DNA of 64,000 bases from Manihot esculenta (Eukaryota; Streptophyta; Magnoliopsida; Malpighiales; Euphorbiaceae), in assembly GCF_001659605.2 (NCBI RefSeq), contig NC_035170.2:9749508-9813507 (forward strand), read 5' to 3'. Shown piece by piece: positions 21,780 through 33,700 of the stretch. Position numbers and translations under genes: made by a program. The notes beneath the pieces were generated by a model. That model was not told where the DNA came from. It searched no databases and saw nothing but the letters and a program-made list of their open reading frames with translations. Position 1 is the first letter of the stretch; each line of letters begins with the position of its first letter.

Positions 21780-23990
21780 CTGATAGAGATGCAACCAACA
21801 CTCTTTCATGGAATGGAAATTGAAGCAAATAGAGTGCAATCTCAAGGTAGAATTAATCCAAACAGTTACAAATCATGGGCACAAGAAGAATAGGTGGAGT
21901 AGAGTTTCTCGATCTCCACACCACCTACAAGAAGGATCAACATGGGCAAGCTTGGAGTTCAAAAGGTCATTGCGTGGGAGATGCTCCTTCATCATCATCC
22001 ATAGAAAGATGGAGAGCTTGCAAGATAACTGAATTGTCCATATCTGCTTCCAGAGAGTCAAATCCTAAGATGAGCTAGAACCCAGATCCTTACAAGAAGA
22101 AAGCCTGTGAAGAATTTTACCAGCAATAAAATAACCAAATTTAACTGTGTACTTTCCATGAGTATTGTAATGCTTAATGAGCTTATCCTCTTGATGGGTT
22201 AGTGGAATTAGAATAGTGAGGATGTGTTGAATGTCATTTTGCATGAAGCTAGCTTCCAAGACTTATCTATTATAGGAATGAGACGGTTGATCAATCAAAT
22301 GTGAGACAAGAGAAATATTTGGATTGTGATCCATTTTTGGTAGGCTCTGCTAGGATAATCTTTGGGAATCTATTTGTCTTCTTTGCAAAGGATAGAAGAT
22401 CCATAGCCCACTTGCCATCTAGCTCTTTCCATTAGAACTTATCTCCCCCAGAAGATACTTCGCTAACTCTATAAAGGATTGCTTTCTTGCTTTGCTTGAA
22501 GAAAAGAAGTAGAGTGAAAATACTTCCCTCTGAAGGCACGTGCAAAGAGAGAATTAGGTTGTTTGATAATACGCCAGCCTTGTTTGGCAATAAGCACCAT
22601 ATTGAAATTTTGAAGTTCTTTAAAACCTAACCCTCTTTTGCGTTTTGGTTCACACATATTTCGCCATGAAATCTAATGTATTTTGTTATTGGAATCGTTA
22701 TTGCCCCACCGAAAATTTGAGATGAGAGAGTTCAAGTCCTTGCAAAGCATAGCAGGCAACCTGAAACAAAACATGATATATAAAGGTATAGCAAGTAAAA
22801 CAGATTTAATAAGAATTTCTTTGTCTCCTTTAGATGAAAATTGCTCCTTTCAGTTGTCAGTTTTGCTTGCAATGCACTTTTGGATCGTGGAATGCTAGAG
22901 GGGAGCAATGTTGTTTTTGTCTTCACGTGGTATAGGAGTGAGCAGTATTCAGTTCAAACTGAAAAAATCGACATAACTGAATTAATTTAAAAATTCAGTT
23001 CGGTTTTTTATTTATTTTGGTTTGGTTATGCTTTTAATTTCAAAAATTTCGATTATTTTGGTTCGGTTCAGTTTTGATCAGAAAAAAAATCAAAAAAATC
23101 AAACTGAACCGATTTAATGATAATTATATATTATTTTCAATAATATAGAGAGATTAGATCATATTAATGTTAAAATATTTTAATTAAATTTTAAAATATT
23201 AAAAATAAAGTGTAAAAAATAAAAATTTTATTAAAAATTTAAACCGATCAAATCGAATTGAATTGAACCGAATCAGACTGATTTAGTTTGATTCGATTTT
23301 TGACCAAAATCGATTCAGTTTTCATAAATACTAAAATTTTAATTTTTGATTTATTCGGTTCAATTTGGTTTTGAACCGAATCAATCGAATGCTCACCCCT
23401 AACGTGGTGTATTCAAGCTAAAATAGATGTTGGAAGGCAAAGTTTATCAATTGACCACTCGCTTGCTCATAGCTCTTTAAAATGTGATTAACCTCTTCCG
23501 CTTCAGGAATTGAAGCTTTGCCATGAATAATAGTGTCATCTGCGAACAATAGGTGGGTCAAAGTTGAACCGTGCCTATAAAGCTTAATACCCTATAGATT
23601 AGATTGCTTGATTTTATGAGATAGACCTTCCACGTACATGAGAAAAAGATATAGTGATAAAGGATCACTCTATTGAATCCCTCTAGAAGAATGAAGAAAG
23701 CCCATTTTATGTCCATTTATCTGAATAGAGTAGATAACTGTAGAGACACACCGGTTATGGAAGCCAAAACAATGCATTATGCTCCAAATATCGCCACTCA
23801 ATATATTCGTAAGCTTTACAAACATCCAATTTAATAACCATCTCATAATTATGATATTTCTTTCTTTAACTTTAAGGAATGTATCACCTCATGATTGATC
23901 GAAATGTTATTAGAGATAATGTAGTTGCGTGTAAAAGCACTTCGTTTTGCACTTATGATAAAAGAAATTTACTATTTAGTTCTAGATACT
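21780..23990 (-). pseudogene. Degenerate LINE reverse transcriptase, minus strand
   Basis: Pieces of a plant L1-type ORF2 appear in the right order reading leftward. A reverse-transcriptase segment with FADDTIIHGK lies at about 23520-23546. Next come a stretch with GLGFKELQNFNMVLIAKQGW (22469-22657), the linker region (22065-22259), and the zinc-finger RT tail with SCRWCGDRETLLHLFFLC (21873-22061). Many stops and frame changes separate them, and a 469-bp hAT-type MITE interrupts it at 22933-23401. The copy is dead. Confidence 0.85.
22933..23401. mobile_element. hAT-type MITE, 469 bp
   Basis: It begins TAGGAGTGAGCA and ends TGCTCACCCCTA, an inverted pair. The flanks ACGTGGTA (22925-22932) and ACGTGGTG (23402-23409) match at seven of eight bases, as expected for the 8-bp duplication of hAT elements. 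Subterminal GGTTCGGTT-type repeats lie on both sides; the centre is AT-rich and non-coding. It shares ends and subterminal repeats with the larger element at 43468-44628. It sits inside the LINE remnant. Confidence 0.85.
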
Positions 23991-25250
23991 GTATTTATTA
24001 ACAAGTCAATTCTTACATTTTCAGAAACTTATTAAAACGTTTTTTTTTTTTTTTCTGTCAACGAAATAATTCTTCAATCATTTTTTTCATTAAAAATAGA
24101 TGAAGAATGAGAAAAAAAATTTTTATAATCCAATTTTGTCCTTAATAACCCTTTTTTTTTCCTCAATAACCCAATTTATTATTTTTCTTCTTCTTCCTCC
24201 TCAATAACTCATTTTTAAAATCCAATTTTTTTGGCTTCTTCTTCCTCGATAACCCAGTAAATATAGTCTAAATTAAAATATTTGTTAGGAGTTATAACCA
24301 AATTAATCGAAAAAAAAAACAAAAAAGTTAAATTTACCCTTTTAACTATATCATAAGTTTCATATTTCCATCTAAAATTTTCATTGAATTATTATTAAAA
24401 AGGCTAAATAAAGCTATCATTAATTAAGATTTAATTATATACATTTTATTTGATCTTATTTGAATTTTTAATAATACTTCAAATATAAAATTAAAAAATA
24501 AAAATTAGTATTTTTGATGCGGATGTATGCTTTAGAGAAAATTTAATAATTTTACTATAAAAAATCAAAATATATTTATATTATTAACTAATTAATTACA
24601 TAAACAAAAAATATATAATTATAATTTTTCCTTATAAAAAGAACACTTTTTATTAAAATAATTAGTATAAAGTTAATATTACTAATAAAATTATAAAAAT
24701 AAAAATCACAAATAAAATTTTATTAATAAAAATTTAATTATTTCAATTACTAAGTGAAAAATAACCTTAATCAATGAAAAAAAAATATTTTTGATAAATC
24801 ATCAATCAATAAATCAAACTTGATATAGTATATCTCTATTAAAATAATTGAATTTTATAGATTTATTTTGATTATAATTAAATGATGTATGTACTCACAT
24901 ACCTAACCGAGTGATAAATGTATCTGAGTAAATTTAAGAGATTTCAGTTCTATTTTTTCAATTTCTTATTTCTATTTAAAAAAAAAAAACCTAAATGATG
25001 CATCCCTTATTTAAAAGGGTAATTCTAGCATTATAGAACGGATATTAAAGTGTATTCCTTAATGGTAGATAAACGTCTTTATTTACAACGAAAATAAATT
25101 TTAGTGACTTTTGAATATAATTAATAAAATATAGGTGTATTTTAATTAATTAAATAAACATTAGGGACACTAGTGTAATTATTTTTATATCAAAACTAAT
25201 ATATATATTTTTAAATACTAGTAAATTCAATTTCGGTTTGTAACTAAAGA
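23991..25250. other. AT-rich intergenic DNA upstream of the TTC27-like gene
   Basis: No gene. Long A and T runs and short direct repeats (AATAACCCAATTTATT and variants at about 24150-24260) are present. A 5' part (about 23950-24350) may be a decayed non-coding transposon, but no ends could be matched. Confidence 0.55.
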
Positions 25251-25507
25251 CGACAACGATTCAGCACCGCAAAAAGCCCTAAAATTGCCATCTCGTTTCC
25301 CCGCGTTCCCTCCATTTCTCGACTTCTCCTTGTCACAGCTTCTTCTTCTCCTCTTTTTCTCTTTCAGCCCCACTCTTACCATTAGCAGTATCTCTCTGGC
25401 TCTCGCCCTTTCTCTTCTCCTTCTTGTTCTCTAGCTGCTGTTACTCTTTATCTCTGCTGCAACCTGAAAAAGCCTTTGAATTTATATTTAAGTATAATAT
25501 ATTACAA
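25251..25507 (+). promoter_or_regulatory. Likely promoter end and CT-rich 5' UTR of the TTC27-like gene
   Basis: The DNA changes from AT-rich to a strongly pyrimidine-rich leader (about 25305-25440, many CTTCTC/TCTCT runs), typical of plant 5' UTRs. GCCCTAAA at 25276-25283 loosely resembles the telo-box of growth-related genes but is not an exact match. No clear TATA box was seen. The transcription start cannot be fixed from sequence alone. Confidence 0.45.
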
Positions 25508-27674
25508 ATGGCTGAAGTTCTGCATGTATTAGAGCGAAGGGAATGCGAAATCCTGCGCGGTTATGAGCTTCGTCTCCTCCGCTGCACCGTCGCTCCTCCG
25601 CTGTCCCCACCTCCACCATCCTCCGTTTGTAGTCATCACAAGGATGGGGACAATATTCATAATCTTTACTCACTTATCAATGAACTGCTTAGTTCAATCG
25701 AGGCTGGAAACTATCTCCAAGCTCTCTTTTCCGATGCAGCCGAACTTGTGACTAAGTTTTCTGACTTGCCTCAGTGTTCTTCTGCCGAACATGTTTACTC
25801 TGAGTTGCTGGAGCGTGTGGGGCGCTTTATGACGGACGACGGTGTTGATGAGGAGGAAAGGGCCTGCAGGGTTATTCTGGTCTTGTGTGTTGCCGTTGCT
25901 GCTATTTTCTTCTTCACTCAGTGTAACATTACTGGGTCTGTGCTTTTTTTATTCCCCTTTGTTGGAAAGTTGGATATTCTTTTCTTATATCATATTCAAT
26001 TGGGGTTTGATGGCTTTTATTGTTGATGTTTTTCTTCTGCATATTGTTTGAATTTGGAAATTCAGACCAATAGATGATATTCCTAGATGTCCTCTTCCAT
26101 TCAAAGTGCCAGAAGGTGTAAAATTTGTGGAATGGGACGATTGGGCACGCAATCAGCTTATGTCTGGTGGCTGTCATTTGTTTGGAAAGTTCTCTAATCT
26201 TCAGGTACTGTCCTTCATATGGTTTCTGACATAGTACACATGTTTGTAAAAGGGCTTGTCTGCTGGTGGGTTTTGTTCTTGGTTTATACCAATTACTTGT
26301 TTGTTTTCTAGTTTATAGTTTTTGCTAAAATGTTGGTCATGAGGACGAAAGACTTGCTATTTGAAGGGACGGTGTCTGCCATATATGGAATCAGAAGCAT
26401 TTCATGGTGGCTTGCCAGGATCTTACTTTTGCAACAGAGAATTTTAGATGAACATTCTTCCGAGTTGTTTGATCTATTGCAAGTGAATATGGGCGAAACT
26501 CTACATCATTTTGGCACTTTGGAGCAAGTAACAAGTTACTGGGGTACCAATTTATATGATGATGAAGCCTCTAGTATTGTATCAACGGTCCATTTGGAAG
26601 CAGGAATAACAGACTATGCCTATGGACGGGTTGATTCATGCAGGTAGTCTTTAATTCTTGCAGTGAGAGGACTTATTTAGAGTTATATGTGGGCCATTTG
26701 AAGTAGATGTTTAGGGATTCAGATGAATCTGTTCTCTTCTCCTTCATTCTGCATGTCATTATGTTAATTTTTATTTATACTCTATATTTTTTGGGATGCT
26801 TTTCAATCTGAATCTCATGATGTTGTGATGCTTACTCATTGATCATGGTAGATAAGGATCACAGGATAGAAGCTTCTAGTTTCCTTTTATTAATCAGAGG
26901 TTTAACTTTGAATTTTGTGCAGACCATGTATATTCTAAAGCAAAAAGGTTGTGCCTTTCTAAGAAATTATATCACATTGCATTTATTTTTTGTTTACCAA
27001 AGAACCTGAGTTGCTTTCTCAAACCACTCTTTGAGTGGAAGCACCTTCATCTCCTAAGTCAGAACTCTGAAATTGCATCTTTGAGGCCACTGTATCATAA
27101 CCCTTGATGAAGAAACTAGACCATAACAGGATAGATCAACTTGTGGGCATTATTTTGTCTGCAATTGAACTCTTGCAAAGAGACTTATTGGTTTAGATCT
27201 TCTTTTATTGACCAGTTTCTTTTTTTGCTTCAATATATAAGGCCTTTGTGATTCTTTGAATGCTTTATTCTCTTTTCTTATTTATAAAGATTCTAACTAT
27301 TTGTGCTTGCAACATAGGAGATTGTTTGCAGAGAGAAGGATTGCATGCATGATTATTGTCTTTTTAAATCCATTGCTGTCCTTTCAATTATTACGATGCC
27401 ATTTTCAATTAATGTGCATGAGTCATGGAGTGAATGTTAACTTCGATTGCCAGTCTAATAGTTGTTTAGTGTAGTGAACTTTGTTTGTTTTAATGTTCTA
27501 TCTAAAACATTTCTGTTATCTCAGACTACATTTTGGATCAGCTGAAGCATCAGCTGGGCTGCAGCTTTCTATCACTGGGGTTCTTGGTTACCGTACTGTA
27601 CATCAGGTTTAACTTTTTAAAAATCTTATTTATTATTATTATTACTGTTCTTGTTACTAGTATTGTTATTGTTG

Positions 27675-27708
<34 letters not shown>

Positions 27709-30700
27709 CATGATTATGAGAAAATCATGTGATGGATTAGCAAAATAAATGGCTTGATTAATGCTTGTATAAAGGAATGATTTTATGTTTTATTGATAGG
27801 ATGCCATGTATTTTGAATCTTCAATTTTAAATTTGTATTCTTATATACATGTTAAAGACGAATGAATGAAATACAGCCCTCTGAGGTTTTGTGTTCATGA
27901 ATGTAGGCTTTCAGCAGCTGAAACCATGCATATCCTCTCTTGTTGTTTTCTCCATTCTTCCTCTTGTTCTAAATTTCACAATTACTATTATTGTTACTGC
28001 TAGTATAAATCCATAGGAATTCATGCTTACCGCTAAGGATCACTGCTGGATTACAGGCAGAGCCAAAGGCACAAAGGGTACTTCTTGTCAATAGAAGCTC
28101 ATCGAATAGTGGTGCTACTGTTACTGGCTGTGATTCCACAGTTAATGAAGAGACTTTGCAGCTGCCCCAGCATGAATCCTCTGACATCCTTATAACACCA
28201 AAGTTGGTAGAGAATGGTGATGAATCTGGATTTAGCACTCAATGCAATAAAAAAAGTAGCCTGGGTGGTGCTTCCCCTTTAACAGCAGTCCAGCAGGCAG
28301 TGATTCTTGCGCAGTGCCTTTTAATTGAAAAAAGCACTAGACAAGATGAATTGCAAAGTAAGTTGCTTATATATGTTGCATCTGATCCCTGATCTGAATC
28401 CTTTGATGGTATGAGTTTGGCTTGATCCCATAGTGATTGCTTCTAGAAACAGAACATTGTTATTCAAGTAATGTATAATCAGGGTTTTGTTGCAATTCTT
28501 AGGTTGTGGAATTGTTAGTTGTTAAGTACCCCTTTTTTCTCTTTTTCATACTTTGACTGTAGTAGACAATGGAAGTATTTTAAAGGTTTCTCTTTTTTAT
28601 GTTTGTGCTAGTGGAATTTCTTATAACCATTTTTTGGGATGAAGAGACGCAAAAAAAAAAGAAAAAAAAAAGGAAAGAACAATAAAAAAGATCTGTACTT
28701 ATCTTGAAACTTTGGGATTTTATTGAGAATATTGTGGAAGCTTCCTTTTATGATAAAAAAATCTGAAAAGTTGTTCAGTTGGGGCCCTGCACTTTAGTGT
28801 GCCATTGATACAAAAGATACCTGTATACCTGTTTGCAAATAAGATTTCTTTTTAATTTTTTTTAATGTTGTATGCAAAAGATACCTGTATTCAATTTTTT
28901 TTAATGTTGTATGCAAAAGATACCTGTATTCAATTTTTTTTAATGTTGTGGTCAATATTTTATAAATATCGTTGAAGTCCTGTCCGCATACAAAGGGAGT
29001 TCATAGACATAGTAAAGGACTTAAAAAGTCGCAAGATTTTGATAAAAATGGCTCTTCCTTAGTCGTCTCCTTGTCCAGTAGTTCTAATGAGTCAATGAAA
29101 TTAGCACTTTAAGCATATTCACATGGATCATTGGCATTTATGGGGTTGGGACTTGGGATTCCCAAAGAAGTTATGAATGGGATTTTTTCATGTGTTTGTT
29201 CAAGCATTGGAGATTTCCATAACTAAGTGTGCATCAAGAGGCTTTATCTCTGTGCTAATGTGTTTTATCTGCCGGCATTGTAAGTCTGATTTTCAATTTT
29301 TAAATTGATGATGTGGCTTGGATATGCTGGAATAGACTTTTTTGACCTTTTTAGGAGTATTGGGTTTGGTTCTCCACATTTTGGGTTACAATTCCAAAAT
29401 TTTTGGTATTAGAAATGATAGAAGAGGATGCTAAATTTGCTTGGAATCTTGCCTTCCTTGAGCTGTTGTGGGGTATTTGGAGGAAGTGCCATGTTCTTCC
29501 TTTCAGTTTGTTGTGGGATAAGGTGTTTTCTTGGCTTCTTTGTGATCTTCCACTTAATGGTGCTTCTGGAGGAATTTCTCTGTGTCATGCTATATGAATG
29601 GAGAACACTACTATATTAATTTCACTTTTGTTTGCTTCTTAATTTTGGAGGCCTTATTTGTATTCCTTGATTCTTTTCTATATATTTTTTCTTGCCAAAA
29701 ATTTTTTCCCCACATGTTGCGATGGAGAGTAAAGGAATAATTGTCTTTAGAATTTTGAGTATTAAATGTTCTTTTGGCTTTAGTTGTTTACAAAATGATG
29801 AAAAATTTCAATGGTATGTTTGCAGCTTTCTTAAGACTTAAGGTTTACTTTCTTGTTGGTTGTCCTATTGTATTGCACAGTAAACTAATAGTTTTTGTTG
29901 GGAGCAACAGTAGGCTAGAACATTATTTAGTTTTCACGTGGTGTTGTTTGGCTGCCTTGTTATTTCATGTGCTAGGTTTGAGTTATTGTGATTTTTAACT
30001 TTTTGAGCTTCCATGGATGAGTTTTTCATGGATTCTCAAGTTCCTTGCCTAGGTGTTTGGTATGGTGTTTATATGATATATGGACTTTTTCTCTACACGC
30101 TTGAGAATTGAGATGCAATTCGATGTTGACATGTTTTATCATTAGATTTGTGTAGTCTCTACATTAAGGTATATAATGATTTGGTAATTGTGTCCTTATG
30201 CTTTAGTAATAAGCATCTTTTTTTCTATTTTTTTTAAAAAATTTAATTATGATTTCAGGATGGGATATGGCTCCATTCATAGAGGCAATTGATTCTCAGT
30301 CATCATCATTATTCATAGTAAGTATGCTAACGTTATTATTCCTAAGATAAAAATGTTGAATGTATTATAGTTACTAAGAAATAGCTTTTAATTTTATTAA
30401 ACTTGGAGTCTAATATTCTTCTACATTCTACTTCAAACATAAGGGTTTCTCTTAGGGGTAAAAACAAAAGCTAGTGTTTTAAGAGAAATAATTGCTTTTT
30501 TCACTGCCATTAGGTTTATTTCATTTGAATCTATGTGTTATTGTGGAGCGAAGTTATTGAATATGGTTGTTGCTTTATTGTATTTAAGTTATGTTGCTTT
30601 CCCTTTTTTTTACTGTCCAATATGAAAGTTCTTTTTTTAATTTTTAATTTTAATTTTTTTTTAATAACATTTGATATTTTGTTCTCCTAGCTAAGGTATC

Positions 30701-33700
30701 TATGCAACTTCTTGCGTATCCGTTGGGAGTCAACGCGTAGCCATACAAAGGAGCGTGCTTTAGGAATGATAGAAAAATTGGTATGTGTTGTATCTCCCTT
30801 TCTGATTGGCAAACTTTGTTAGCTTATCATATTTTTGGGATTTTATACTTTGCTTTTGCTGATTCGGAAATGCTTTTTCGTCAGAAGTTCCTTTTATTGC
30901 TTTAAGTTTATTTAGCCATTTGGACTAGTTTGTGGTTGTGTTTAACAACATGATCCTTAGGAAAGGAAATGCAGTAAAGATGAAAAGAACTTTGTATTTT
31001 AGTCTCTAACATCATTCACAACAAGCTTATTCGGATAATTATGCAACTAAGGATGTTTTGGTAATTTATTATTTTCTCATCACATATTGTGATCTTTGAA
31101 TTTAGCGTTTCTGCTGAATGTACCCTAATCTTATATGTTTTTAAGAGATTAACTAGTCTTGGGTGTTTCTATTTCCTTACCTTTTTTTCCTAGAGCTACA
31201 TGTTTTTAAGTTCACTTTATTTATATTTTTGTCTCTAGCCTCTAAATACAAGCATCAATTTACCATCAATAGTACTTTGAAGAGGTTTCCCTTAATCTCC
31301 ACATGGATTCATGTCTTTGCATTTGCCATTTATCCAAAATTTATTGTATATGCATGCCAGTTTCTGTGAATCTTTCTTTAACTTGAAATGTCTAGATAAT
31401 CAATAAATTTGTTTACTTTCCTTTTGGAACCCTGATATTCTTGGCTGATTTTCTTATGGTATCCATGATGAATATATCATATTGTTTTAATGCTGTCTTT
31501 GATCTTTTGAGTGGTTTACGAATTTATTTTTCTATAAACACACATAAACATACAATGTTAGTCATTCACAGTTTATGTAGTTTCGATTTAATAGTTCTAA
31601 TATCTTTTTCATTAACAAAAATTATAAAGATCTTGTATTCTAACCTTCTTGGGGGAGAAAGCTCTTTTCTTGGCATCTTTATGTGCTATTGTTTTTGAGG
31701 CGTGTCCCTAGATGTCATCCAGCTTGATTGCAGAACATTACTCTACTTGTCTTGCTTTTTTTTTTTTTTTTATATATATATATATCTTACTTGGTCCATT
31801 CTGATTTATTCTGATTTCAAAGCAATTCGTTTCGCGTAAGTAACAAGACAGTTGAATATAGGTCTACATATCCAAGCCAGTTTGTTTTGGAGCTAAGACT
31901 TGATTGCGCTGAGTATCTGAGGCATAAAAAATTGATTAGCAGAGGCTCTTGGATTTTCTTATATTCGTCGATCTCTTCTTGGCATCTTCACTGCAGTCCC
32001 GTATTCCCTTTCCTTTTCCTTTATCTTTCTCAAAATGTGTGCTTTTAATTCCTAAAATCTCAAACTCAACTAAGTTGAAATTCCAACATCTCATCAATTT
32101 GAAGCAATCTATTTAAATTTCTTTAGGTCAAAGCAGTTTACTTTTGATACCCGCAAGCTCACTTGGTTTTGCTGCCTTTGTTGTTTATAGCCATATAAGA
32201 TCCAAGAAGCATATCCTTGGATGTACTGTTGATGGCTTTCCTTAGAATTTACATTCTTTGAATGGCCCAGTTTGACAGCCCTTTCTTGTTTCTATTACCT
32301 TCTATAGTTACCAAAAGCATGTCTTCTCAAAATATGGCTATATCCATTTGATATTTGATGTAAGGAGGCTCCCATTTTGTGCATTTTAATTTTCACCTTT
32401 CTTTTGGTTGGTATGATATACTATCAATCATAGTCATTAAAGGCTTAAGGTACTAAGGGATCTTGGAGCCTAGGTGCAAGGCGCAAGGCGCAATCGCGTG
32501 CTCGAGTGAAGTGAGGCACAAAAATAGCAAATAAAAAGTAAATTATATGAATACTATTAATTTTAGTTAGGATATTTATGAATTATATAAACACTAAAAA
32601 TTTAGTTAATATATTATTAATTGCACATAAAAATATATGCATTTTATTATTTATTTCATTACATTTTGCTATTTTATTCTAAAAAATAACAAATAAAAAT
32701 ATATGCATTTTATTCTCCAAGGACCAGAAAAAGCCGAGTAAATCACGACTTCAAGCAGCTTAAAAACATGACGGGCGGATAGTCTTTAAGGAGTGAAGGG
32801 CAAGAAGAACAAGAAGAGAAGAAGGAAGAAAGAGATGAGAAGAAAATGAAAAAATACAGATGATGTCTTCAAGGAAAAAGCAGAAAAGCTAGATGAGAAG
32901 AAGAAGAAATAAAAGAAAGAACCTGGATTTGCTTCTGCCCATCCTTGCTTCTTCTCCTCCTTCTTCTTGCTTTGGATCCCTGGTGTAGTTGTGCCTGGGT
33001 GAGCCTTGGCGCCTGGCTCGCCTTAGGAATGGCCCAAGGTGCAGTTCACTCCGGTGCCATTTTTGACCCTCTTTCCAGCTATCCTGTGCTGCTACTTGTT
33101 CTTTTGGTAATTTGGTTGGCTCTCTTGTTTGTACAATCTCGGGCATCTCCTATTCTTTCACGTTTTATTTATTTTTACCATGGCATAAAGTAAAGAGGTC
33201 TTGATTCCTAACTTTGATAATCCTTCTTTGCAAATGAGTCCCGTAAAACTTGATGGAACAAATTATCTTGCTTGGTCAAGGTTTTGTTTGTTATTTATTA
33301 AGGTTAGAGGACTGCAAGGCTACGTCATTAGTAATAAGAAGCAATCGGATGAGAGTGATTCAGATTTTCCTCAATGGGACTCGAATAATTGTTTTGTTAT
33401 GACATGGTTACTTAACTCTATGCAATCTCATATTTCCAAGTCCTATGACATTGGTACTTAACTCTATGCAACCTCATATTTCTAAGTCCTATTTATTAAT
33501 TAATACGCCTTCAAAGATATTGAAGGCTTTGTTCTTAACTTATTCCAAGATTAGGAATGAGGTCCAAATTTATGATATTTGAAATAAGATCCATAGTACT
33601 AAGCAAGGAGAAATGACTACTCCCAATTTTATTCTGAGTTATGTTGCTTATGGCAGGAGCTTGATTACTATCAGGACTTTCAGGCAAACTGTACTAGAGA

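Noticed and set aside
21808..22078. Plus-strand frames over the LINE remnant
   Set aside because: The minus strand carries recognisable LINE zinc-finger and RT-tail motifs at the same place.
25424..25507. Upstream in-frame ATG of the TTC27-like gene
   Set aside because: The 28 added residues (MFSSCCYSLSLLQPEK start) read like translated UTR, while MAEVLHVLERRE begins a helical, conserved-looking N-terminus. It remains a possible alternative.
29403..29998. Open frames of 60-75 codons in intron 5 of the TTC27-like gene
   Set aside because: T-rich intron sequence giving Leu/Phe/Val-rich peptides; exons on both sides already join in frame without them.
32889..33193. Leu-rich and Lys/Arg-rich frames on opposite strands in intron 7
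   Set aside because: They fall in a repeat-like block, have no conserved motifs and are not bordered by usable splice sites in phase with the gene.
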